Assembly (NCBI GenBank): GCA_011523735.1
Contig: WTGB01000100.1
Coordinates: 1-37,044 of the forward strand
DNA: 37,044 nt
Direction of reading: 5' to 3'
Origin: Chloroflexota bacterium
GTDB taxonomy: Bacteria > Chloroflexota > Anaerolineae > Aggregatilineales > Phototrophicaceae
The notes beneath the pieces were generated by a model that saw only the letters and a list, made by a program, of their open reading frames with translations, had not been told where the DNA came from and ran no database searches. Shown here in pieces: positions 31,318-37,044 of this stretch. Position 1 is the first letter of the stretch. The number at the start of each line of letters is the position of its first letter. The position numbers were made by a program, and so were the translations under genes.

Positions 31318-33162
31318 ATGCAAGTTCATAAGCACGATGCGATTATCATTGGCGCTGGCGGCGCTGGCTTGATGGCGGCGCTCTATGCCAGCAAAGGCGG
31401 CGCGGATGTCGCTGTCGTCAGCAAGCTCTACCCGACCCGCAGCCACACCGGCACCGCGCAGGGCGGCATCGGCGCGGCTCTCGGCAACCTCGATGAGGAC
31501 AAGCCGATCTATCACACCTATGACACGGTCAAAGGCGGCGACTATCTGACTGACCAACATGCCGCGAAAATCCTGGCGGAGAATGCCGTCGATGCCGTGA
31601 TCGAGCTCGAACACATGGGCTTGCCCTTTGACCGCACCTCGGAAAAACGCATCAGCCAGCGCCGCTTCGGCGGGCATACGCGCAACTTCGGCGAGCAGTT
31701 GGTCCGCCGCGCCTGCCACGCCGCCGACCGCACCGGGCACATGATCCTGCAAACTCTCTACCAGCAGTGCATCAAAAATGAAGTATCTTTTTTCGATGAA
31801 TTTCAAGTGGTCGATATGATCGTTGTAGATGGCGTCTGCGCCGGTGTCGTCGCCATCGAACTGGGCACGGGCGAGTTTCACATCTTCCACGGCAAAGCCA
31901 GCTTTTTCGCGACTGGCGGCTGGGGGCGCTGCTGGTCCGTGACGAGCAACGCCCATTCCCTGACCGGCGATGGGGCGGCGATTGCGTTGCGCCGCGGCCT
32001 GCCCCTGGAGGATATGGAGTTCTTCCAATTCCATCCCACCGGCATCTACCGTATGGGCATCCTCATCACCGAAGGCGTGCGCGGCGAAGGCGGCGTGCTC
32101 ATCAACAGTCAAGGCGAGCGCTTCATGGAGCGTTATGCGCCCAACGCCAAAGACCTGGCCAGCCGCGATGTCGTCAGCCGCGCCATCTATCTTGAGACCC
32201 GCGCCGGGCGCAGCATCAAAAACCGCGGCTATGTGCATCTCGATGTCCGCCCGGGTACGGTCAACCGCTACTTCGCCGAAGAGGGACGCGACCGGGGCGA
32301 CTTCATTGACGACGCCACTGTCGAGCGGAAACTGCCCGATATCCTCGATTTCTGCCGCACCTACCTCGGCGTCGACCCGGTCAAAGAACCGATGCCGGTG
32401 CAGCCGACCGCGCATTACGCCATGGGCGGCATCCCGACCAACGTGGACGCCGAAGTGATTATCGACGCCGCCGGCAACGTGATGCCCGGAGCCTATGCCG
32501 CTGGCGAAACCGCTTGCGTCAGCGTGCACGGCGCCAATCGCCTGGGCACCAACTCGCTCGTCGATCTCGTTGTCTTCGGACGGCGCGGCGGCATGAAAGT
32601 GGCGGAATTTGTCAAGGGCGCCGATTGGGTCCCCTTGCCGAGCGATGCCGGCGCCGAGATCCGCGCTGAGTTCGATCGTATTCGGGGCGGCTCAGGCTCG
32701 TCCCGCCCGGGTGAACTGCGCGCCAAAATGCAGGCTACGATGATGGACAACATCGGCGTCTTCCGCACCGAAGAAACCTTGCAGCAGGGCATCAGCGATC
32801 TGGCGGAGTTGCGCGAGCGCTTTCATAAGGACCTGCAAATTGACGACAAATCCCGCGTTTTTAACACCGACTTGATGGAAGCCTGGGAACTGGGCTGCCT
32901 GCTTGACCTGGCCGATGTCACCGCGCGGGCCGCCTTCGAACGCAAAGAGAGTCGCGGCGCGCACAGCCGCGAAGACTTCAAGCGGCGCGATGACGAAAAT
33001 TGGCTGGCGCACTCATTGGTCTCCCATGATGGAAACCTCGCCAGCCCATCCTATGCCGTCAATTTTGACAAGAAAGTCGACCTTTCGCTTTGGGAAGAAG
33101 AAATCCGGCAAGGCCTGCCGGAAGACCAGCAGAAGTTCCGCCCGAAAGAACGCGTCTACTAA
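31318..33162 (+). CDS. sdhA: Succinate dehydrogenase flavoprotein subunit
   Basis: 614 residues. IIIGAGGAGLMAAL (9-22) binds FAD; H43 in TRSHTGTAQGG is the covalent flavin site. EFFQFHPTGIY, RDVVSRAIYLE and HYAMGGIPTNVDAEV carry the active-site residues of the succinate/fumarate family. The C-terminal domain ends in PYAVNF-like SYAVNFDKKVDL. It oxidises succinate to fumarate in the TCA cycle and passes electrons to SdhB. GGAGG lies 4 nt before the ATG. A 456-bp gap to sdhB is unusual for this operon and holds several odd features. GC content is high and fits the host. Confidence 0.95.
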   Translation: MQVHKHDAIIIGAGGAGLMAALYASKGGADVAVVSKLYPTRSHTGTAQGGIGAALGNLDEDKPIYHTYDTVKGGDYLTDQHAAKILAENAVDAVIELEHMGLPFDRTSEKRISQRRFGGHTRNFGEQLVRRACHAADRTGHMILQTLYQQCIKNEVSFFDEFQVVDMIVVDGVCAGVVAIELGTGEFHIFHGKASFFATGGWGRCWSVTSNAHSLTGDGAAIALRRGLPLEDMEFFQFHPTGIYRMGILITEGVRGEGGVLINSQGERFMERYAPNAKDLASRDVVSRAIYLETRAGRSIKNRGYVHLDVRPGTVNRYFAEEGRDRGDFIDDATVERKLPDILDFCRTYLGVDPVKEPMPVQPTAHYAMGGIPTNVDAEVIIDAAGNVMPGAYAAGETACVSVHGANRLGTNSLVDLVVFGRRGGMKVAEFVKGADWVPLPSDAGAEIRAEFDRIRGGSGSSRPGELRAKMQATMMDNIGVFRTEETLQQGISDLAELRERFHKDLQIDDKSRVFNTDLMEAWELGCLLDLADVTARAAFERKESRGAHSREDFKRRDDENWLAHSLVSHDGNLASPSYAVNFDKKVDLSLWEEEIRQGLPEDQQKFRPKERVY

Positions 33163-33182
33163 GATCCATACGCGAAATTTTG

Positions 33183-33206
33183 TAGGGGCGACTCTGTGAG
33201 TCGCCC
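33183..33206. repeat. Palindromic intergenic repeat, copy 3 (perfect 9-bp stem)
   Basis: GGGCGACTC, loop TGT, GAGTCGCCC. Compared with the copy at 20511-20535, one base pair of the stem has changed on both sides (C-G to T-A), which keeps the hairpin. Confidence 0.85.
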
Positions 33207-33233
33207 GCCGAGAGAAAACCGATAGGGCTAAAC

Positions 33234-33329
33234 ATGGAAGTAACCTTCGGAATCAAACGGCAGAATCCGGATGCGCCGGACAAGCGGAAATCATCTTCAT
33301 GGCTGGTCCGTTGCGCTGGCGAATGTTAA
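33234..33329 (+). pseudogene. Relic of an sdhB 5' end
   Basis: ATG at 33234 opens a 31-codon frame whose first 16 codons (MEVTFGIKRQNPDAPD) align without gaps to the start of the real sdhB at 33619 (MDVTFKIRRQNPDLPG). About 38 of the first 48 bases match, and many changes are synonymous or conservative. After codon 19 the similarity ends and the frame stops at a TAA. It is best read as the leftover of an older or duplicated sdhB copy. A functional 31-residue leader peptide is possible but less likely. Confidence 0.7.
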
Positions 33330-33339
33330 GTAGACCGAT

Positions 33340-33603
33340 ATGATGGATAGACCGGCCGCGAGAATCATCATTGAGCAAGTTCGCTTCTTTCGCTTGCTTG
33401 TTCGTTACATCTATTTGCATGTTGTATACATTTATTTGCATATTAAATATTATCTCCTCAAAGCAGCGGGAGCGGCGCTCATTGAAGCCGTGAAAATGGA
33501 ATGCTGCATCAAATCCTTGTCAAAAGAAGACCGCGTCATTTTTGCGACATGTATCGCAGTCTCCATCTATATCCTGATCCTAATCACCCTTATCCGCATG
33601 TAG
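33340..33603 (+). CDS. Small putative membrane protein between sdhA and sdhB (87 aa, doubtful)
   Basis: An AT-rich frame of 87 codons ending 15 nt before sdhB. The C-terminal segment VIFATCIAVSIYILILITLIRM is a good membrane helix. The middle (YIYLHVVYIYLHIKYYLL) translates a short tandem DNA repeat near 33405-33445. No good ribosome site is seen at the first ATG; an internal start near the MECCIKS segment is possible. It could be a small subunit or leftover of an insertion between sdhA and sdhB. No family is recognised, and the base composition differs from the operon. Confidence 0.3.
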   Translation: MMDRPAARIIIEQVRFFRLLVRYIYLHVVYIYLHIKYYLLKAAGAALIEAVKMECCIKSLSKEDRVIFATCIAVSIYILILITLIRM

Positions 33604-33618
33604 TCTGGACGTGAACGA

Positions 33619-34362
33619 ATGGACGTAACTTTCAAAATCAGACGGCAGAACCCGGATCTGCCCGGCAAAGAGAAACCTTACTGGCAGGAATTTGTCCTGG
33701 GTGATGTCGAGCCCACCGACCGCGTCCTGGAGATGCTGCATCGCATCAAGTGGGAGCAGGACGGCTCGCTCTCGCTGCGGCGTTCCTGCGCCCACGGCAT
33801 CTGCGGCTCGGACGCCATGCGCATCAACGGCGTCAATCGCCTCGCTTGTAAGATCCTCGTCCGCGATGTCGGCGAGCGGATTCAAATCGAGCCCATCCTG
33901 GGCTTGCCCGTTATCAAAGATCTTATCGTCGATATGGAGCCCTTCTTCGATCATTACCGACAGGTCATGCCCTTCTTCGTCAACGATGATCCGCTTCCGG
34001 CTGATGGGCGCGAACGCTTGCAGACACAAGCAGACCGGGAGCTCTTCGACGATACGACCAAGTGCATTCTCTGCGCTTGCTGCACCACATCCTGCCCGAG
34101 CTTCTGGGCGAACGGGCACTATGTGGGACCAGCCGCCATCGTGCAAGCCCACCGTTTCATCTTTGATACGCGCGATCAAGCTGGCAAAGAGCGGCTTGAT
34201 ATCCTCAGCGAACCGAATGGCGTCTGGCGTTGCCGCACGATTTTCAACTGTACGCCCGCCTGCCCACGCGAAATCGAAGTGACCAAAGCCATCGGCGAAG
34301 TTAAATTGGCAATCCGAAAAGGAAAAACTATTGGCATTATTCAACCAGATGTGTCACACTAG
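33619..34362 (+). CDS. sdhB: Succinate dehydrogenase iron-sulfur subunit
   Basis: 247 residues. The [2Fe-2S] site is SCAHGICGSDAM with a later LAC; Asp takes the place of the third Cys, as in E. coli SdhB. CILCACCTTSCPSFW and CRTIFNCTPACPREI bind the [4Fe-4S] and [3Fe-4S] clusters. It carries electrons from the SdhA flavin to quinone at the fused SdhC-D anchor. The ATG at 33619 fits the family start (VTFKIRRQNPD); only a weak GTGAACGA precedes it. The gene is separated from sdhA by 456 bp of extra DNA. Its stop overlaps a small palindrome near the next promoter. Confidence 0.95.
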   Translation: MDVTFKIRRQNPDLPGKEKPYWQEFVLGDVEPTDRVLEMLHRIKWEQDGSLSLRRSCAHGICGSDAMRINGVNRLACKILVRDVGERIQIEPILGLPVIKDLIVDMEPFFDHYRQVMPFFVNDDPLPADGRERLQTQADRELFDDTTKCILCACCTTSCPSFWANGHYVGPAAIVQAHRFIFDTRDQAGKERLDILSEPNGVWRCRTIFNCTPACPREIEVTKAIGEVKLAIRKGKTIGIIQPDVSH

Positions 34363-34380
34363 TGTAGAGAGCGTTATACT
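34353..34380 (+). promoter_or_regulatory. Candidate promoter of coiled-coil gene 1, with a palindrome in the spacer
   Basis: GTCACA (34353-34358) and TATACT (34375-34380) are 16 nt apart. A perfect 10-bp palindrome, ACACTAGTGT (34356-34365), overlaps the -35 box and the sdhB stop codon and could bind a dimeric regulator. GGAGG at 34427-34431 serves the ATG at 34437. Confidence 0.35.
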
Positions 34381-34436
34381 GCGGTGAACGCCCCACGATC
34401 CATACGTCGAGTAAGTTAATTTCTTTGGAGGTCGTT

Positions 34437-35264
34437 ATGAAGCAAACAGGAAGAGTCGGGAGAAGGTCGCTATTTTGGTCGCGCCTTCTTGGCACGTTGA
34501 TCGCCTTTGCCATCATCGCCGTGCTCGTGTTTGGCGGTGTACGGAACTTGATGGGCGAACTGTCGGCAGTGTATCAGGCTTTGGCTGAAAGCCAGTCTGA
34601 GCTTGCCATCACGCAGCATGAGCTTGGCGATGCGCAGCGCGAGCTTGCCAGCGCGGAGAACGTGCTGGACACGACAAGGCAGCAACTGGAAGTTGCTGAG
34701 AACAAGCTCGAGCTCCAAGCCCGCCTCATGCAGGAAAGCGCGCGCGCCCTCGATGTAGCTAGCGCGCATATTCAAAAGCTGCGGGCTGACCGGGAAGACC
34801 TGAAGCGCGGTCTGTATGAAGCAGCCAGAGAACTGGCGCACCGGAATCGACTGCTCAAAACGCGGGATGTCGCTTTGAGCGCCGCCAGAGCCGAGTTGCA
34901 GCGGATTCGTCAACAGCCCAAGCTGAGCCTGGTGGTCACGAGCGAGCGTATGCTCCAGACACACTACCGCGAACGCTTCGCTGCCTCCCACGTGCGCTTC
35001 CTCGCCAGTGGCGATGACGGCGCGCTGTTCTTCGAAGGGAAGACGGTTGAGCACGAAGTTGAGAAAAGCGCGGTATACGGCGAACGGACGCAGATCGTCA
35101 TCACGCAGACTGCGCCGGGCCACGATGTGCTGGAGTGCCTCAACGACGCCAGCAAAGGTTGCGCGCGTATCATTGAAGCGCGGGTCAGCCAACATCAGCT
35201 AGCCTATGCTTACCAGTCACAGTTCAGCGGCGTGGAAATGCGTTGGCTGGCAGCGAGCGGCTAG
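34437..35264 (+). CDS. Membrane-anchored coiled-coil protein, paralogue 1
   Basis: 275 residues. A short basic N-terminus (KQTGRVGRRSLFWSRL) precedes one membrane helix (about 14-36, LIAFAIIAVLVFGG), a coiled coil of about 130 residues (repeated QSELAITQHELGDAQRELASAE), and a globular C-terminal region of about 100 residues (from LSLVVTSERMLQTHY). The N-terminal plan (FW-x-(R/K)-L-(L/I)-GTL, membrane helix, VFGG-x-x-N) is shared with the gene at 35532. Fold and role of the C-terminal region are unknown. The basic start suggests the coiled coil lies outside the cytoplasm. The chosen ATG has GGAGG 5 nt upstream; the frame also opens at a TTG 12 nt earlier. Confidence 0.7.
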   Translation: MKQTGRVGRRSLFWSRLLGTLIAFAIIAVLVFGGVRNLMGELSAVYQALAESQSELAITQHELGDAQRELASAENVLDTTRQQLEVAENKLELQARLMQESARALDVASAHIQKLRADREDLKRGLYEAARELAHRNRLLKTRDVALSAARAELQRIRQQPKLSLVVTSERMLQTHYRERFAASHVRFLASGDDGALFFEGKTVEHEVEKSAVYGERTQIVITQTAPGHDVLECLNDASKGCARIIEARVSQHQLAYAYQSQFSGVEMRWLAASG

Positions 35265-35271
35265 GTCCATC

Positions 35272-35314
35272 CGTCAAACGTGGCGGCGCCAGCAATAGGT
35301 GTCGCCATTTGACG
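35272..35314. repeat. Inverted repeat overlapping the next promoter
   Basis: CGTCAAA (35272-35278) pairs with TTTGACG (35308-35314), and TGGCG (35281-35285) with CGCCA (35303-35307), giving a 12-bp stem with a 2-nt bulge and a 17-nt loop. The right arm contains the TTGACG -35 box. It may end transcription of the first gene or control the second. Confidence 0.6.
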
Positions 35315-35338
35315 TACATACAGAATTAGGCATATACT
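35309..35338 (+). promoter_or_regulatory. Sigma-70 promoter of coiled-coil gene 2
   Basis: TTGACG (35309-35314) and TATACT (35333-35338), 18 nt apart, each match 5 of 6 consensus bases. The 5' leader would be about 185 nt, with nothing else recognised in it. Confidence 0.6.
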
Positions 35339-35531
35339 GTGCGGCAGTTGCCCTATGTGGTCGCTGCCGCATTGTTTTATTGTCTCACTCCATCTATTCT
35401 CGCAACATCGCAATTGCCGCAGCCATCAACCTCATTCGCGTCAGCAAACGACAAGGAAAATTGCAGTCCTCATCCAGCCGCCATTAGGTTCGATGAAGTC
35501 AGCTTGTGGTACAGGAGCGGGAGAATTTCAG

Positions 35532-36728
35532 ATGAAACTTAAGCGCCTTGACGATTTTCAATCCGGTTTCTGGTTCAAACTCATCGGGACGCTGACCTCA
35601 GTTGGAATAGTCGTCGTGCTCATTTTTGGCGGCATCCAGAATGTTGTGGAACAAATCAGCGACCTGCAGAATAAGTTGGATTTGACGAGCGATGCGCTTG
35701 ATAAGAAGGCGCGTCAATTGGAACAAGCCAATAACGATCTGCTTGAAACATCCGCGACCTTGCAAGACACACAAAGCGCGCTGTCAGCGACGAGCGCCAA
35801 GTTGGATGTAGCATACCGTGACCTGACCGATGCCAAGGCTGAACTGGATAGCAGCCAGTTGCAATTGGCGCAGGCAACGCGAGAACGCGATGAGACAGCC
35901 GCCGCTTTGGACAAAACTCAAAGTGACATGGCGGATACGTTGGAGGAACTGGAACACCTGCAAGCCGAACTTGACCTGAAAACCGGAACGATAGACGACT
36001 TGGAATCGGATGTAGCCACTGCTCGACTTGAGCTGGCGCAGAAAACTGACGAACTAATCGCCGCGGAAATCGAAATCGAGGATCAGCGTCTTAAGCTTGA
36101 GCAGGTGACGGCTGAACTAGCCGAGTTCCAACTCAAGGAATACCGGGTGCGCTCGGCATTGCGCAAAGCCGAAGCGCAGTTGGATGCTGCGATCAGAGAA
36201 GGGACCGTAGCCAAGATCTACGCGGCCCAATACCAACTTGAGGCGCTGACTCATATAGGCACTCAAGCTTACGCCAGTTGCATCGTCGAAGAGTATGTGA
36301 GCCTGGCAAATTATTATTACGATCAGGGTCAAACTTTTTCTGCCGATCAGATCGCGCGCTTCGAACGCTATCTCGAGGAACTCGCGCCGGACGGCAGTTA
36401 CAACCCGGTTTCGCTATATTGTGGCGCCCTACGCGATTTCTACGGCGGGTATCTCAATGAAGACTTCTTGGAGGAAGCTGCCCGAGTGCAATTAGTGCAT
36501 GAAGCTGGCATGACCGCCGCGAAAGCAAGGGTAGAACTAGGAAAGTTCATACGGCAAACCAAAGCCGACAACGAAGCTGCGCATCAGTCGGATCGCCCTG
36601 CATTGATCTGGCAGGAGATTTTGCCGCGCGTATCGGAACGCATTATCCAGCTTCTTGGCGCGGATCTCGCCGAAAGATCCGTGAAATTGGAGGGCGATGT
36701 GCTTTACCTCCTGATCGGCTCTCAATAG
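35532..36728 (+). CDS. Membrane-anchored coiled-coil protein, paralogue 2
   Basis: 398 residues. The N-terminus (GFWFKLIGTLTSVGIVVVLIFGGIQNVVEQI) parallels paralogue 1. One membrane helix (about 14-36) is followed by a long coiled coil (about 40-225, heptads such as LEQANNDLLETSATLQDTQS) and a helical C-terminal region (230-398) with no recognised family. Proteins of this shape often act as envelope spacers or tethers; that is inference. GGGAG lies 8 nt before the ATG. The frame extends to 35355, but the extension has no membrane or start signals, and the basic MKLKRL is a fitting start. The tRNA promoter begins 66 bp past the stop. Confidence 0.7.
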   Translation: MKLKRLDDFQSGFWFKLIGTLTSVGIVVVLIFGGIQNVVEQISDLQNKLDLTSDALDKKARQLEQANNDLLETSATLQDTQSALSATSAKLDVAYRDLTDAKAELDSSQLQLAQATRERDETAAALDKTQSDMADTLEELEHLQAELDLKTGTIDDLESDVATARLELAQKTDELIAAEIEIEDQRLKLEQVTAELAEFQLKEYRVRSALRKAEAQLDAAIREGTVAKIYAAQYQLEALTHIGTQAYASCIVEEYVSLANYYYDQGQTFSADQIARFERYLEELAPDGSYNPVSLYCGALRDFYGGYLNEDFLEEAARVQLVHEAGMTAAKARVELGKFIRQTKADNEAAHQSDRPALIWQEILPRVSERIIQLLGADLAERSVKLEGDVLYLLIGSQ

Positions 36729-36794
36729 CGCGAAGCTCATTTGGATCGGCGCCCCGCCACTTTAGCCAGGCTATGTCTGACTGCCTTTGAACTC

Positions 36795-36824
36795 TTGACA
36801 TCAACACCTCCGCCGTCGTACAAT
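36795..36824 (+). promoter_or_regulatory. Strong sigma-70 promoter (P1) of the tRNA operon
   Basis: A perfect TTGACA (36795-36800) and TACAAT (36819-36824) are 18 nt apart, about 70 nt before tRNA-Thr. Confidence 0.7.
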
Positions 36825-36854
36825 GGCGCGACTTGTCCGCCATGGGAAACATCC

Positions 36855-36883
36855 TTGAGCATGCTCTGCCCGCGTGGTAAACT
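36855..36883 (+). promoter_or_regulatory. Possible second tRNA promoter (P2)
   Basis: TTGAGC (36855-36860) and TAAACT (36878-36883) are 17 nt apart, with the tRNA starting 11 nt later. A perfect palindrome GAGCATGCTC (36857-36866) overlaps the -35 box. Confidence 0.35.
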
Positions 36884-36894
36884 GCTTCGGCTAT

Positions 36895-36967
36895 GCCACC
36901 ATAGCTCAATTGGCAGAGCACTTGTTTTGTAAACAAGTTGTTCTGGGTTCGAGTCCCAGTGGTGGCT
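36895..36967 (+). tRNA. tRNA-Thr (anticodon UGU)
   Basis: A 73-nt cloverleaf: acceptor stem GCCACCA / TGGTGGC, D-stem GCTC / GAGC, anticodon stem CTTGT / ACAAG with loop TTTGTAA (anticodon TGT, reads ACA), and T-stem CTGGG / CCCAG with loop TTCGAGT. The discriminator base is T, and CCA is not encoded. Confidence 0.95.
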
Positions 36968-36991
36968 CTGGCTTAACAGCCGAATACAGAC

Positions 36992-37044
36992 GGGTCGGTG
37001 CCCGAGTGGCTAAAGGGGGCGGACTGTAAATTCGCTGGCGAGAG
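36992..37044 (+). tRNA. tRNA-Tyr (anticodon GUA), cut off by the window end
   Basis: The sequence shows a GGGTCGG acceptor strand, TG at positions 8-9, the CCCGAGTGGC D-arm, and an anticodon stem GCGGA / TTCGC with loop CTGTAAA (anticodon GTA). The long variable arm has just begun (TGGCGAGAG) when the window ends. The order Thr(UGU)-Tyr(GUA) is that of the E. coli thrU-tyrU-glyT-thrT-tufB cluster. Confidence 0.88.

Noticed and set aside
31219..32529. A 436-codon minus-strand frame opposite sdhA
   Set aside because: It lies antisense to a well-conserved flavoprotein in high-GC DNA, has low-complexity composition, and shows no family motifs or ribosome site.
33253..33441. A 62-codon minus-strand frame between sdhA and sdhB
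   Set aside because: It reads antisense through the sdhB relic and an AT-rich tandem repeat; no ribosome site or domain is seen.
33405..33445. Possible start of a repeat array (ATTTGCAT repeated)
   Set aside because: Only two copies of an 18-21 bp repeat exist, with no spacers. It is not a CRISPR array.

Overview
The window looks like chromosomal DNA of a free-living, respiring bacterium with a fairly GC-rich genome. Housekeeping genes include a DNA polymerase III delta-prime subunit, galE, an RluD-type pseudouridine synthase, RidA, EF-P, a YvcK/GlmR-like protein, RmuC, succinate dehydrogenase and tRNAs. A DUF2277 gene, several apparently leaderless genes, secreted Ig/PPC-domain proteins and large GT-C-type membrane proteins would suit Chloroflexota (Anaerolineae-like). 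That placement is an inference from gene content, not a measured result.

Layout. 1-0.95 kb: the end of a secreted Fn3/SH3 protein. 1.2-4.3 kb: an AT-richer island with a catalytically degenerate, PAZ-less long-type prokaryotic Argonaute and a separate SIR2 effector gene, a probable NAD-depleting defence pair. 4.5-8.2 kb: a Cys-type sulfatase converging on a secreted Ig-like/PPC protein. 8.4-12.7 kb: holB, then a minus-strand run galE, metallophosphoesterase, DUF2277, quinone-oxidoreductase-like gene. 12.9-19.4 kb: an accessory stretch. It holds a tiny membrane protein, two copies of a two-gene module (helical partner plus HNH nuclease), rluD, and two tandem paralogous PD-(D/E)XK plus RAMA-like genes. 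Those two genes lie between 33-bp inverted repeats, and the rluD 3' end is duplicated between them. An anaerobic sulfatase-maturating enzyme, which could activate the 4.5 kb sulfatase, lies next to them. 19.5-20.5 kb: ridA and efp, efp being preceded by a 13-codon leaderless ORF that overlaps its start codon. 20.6-27.4 kb: three multi-pass membrane proteins, two of them a tandem duplication of about 2.8 kb. 27.6-30.0 kb: a yvcK-like gene and rmuC, convergent. 30.2-34.4 kb: a succinate dehydrogenase operon with SdhC and SdhD fused, and with extra DNA between sdhA and sdhB that contains a relic of the sdhB start. 34.4-36.7 kb: two paralogous membrane-anchored coiled-coil proteins. 36.9 kb to the end: tRNA-Thr(UGU) and a truncated tRNA-Tyr(GUA) behind a strong promoter.

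The best candidates for something new are the inverted-repeat-flanked restriction-like gene pair, the two HNH modules, the Argonaute-SIR2 pair, and the mini-ORF coupled to efp. No CRISPR array, transposase, integrase or rho-independent terminator with a T-tract was recognised.
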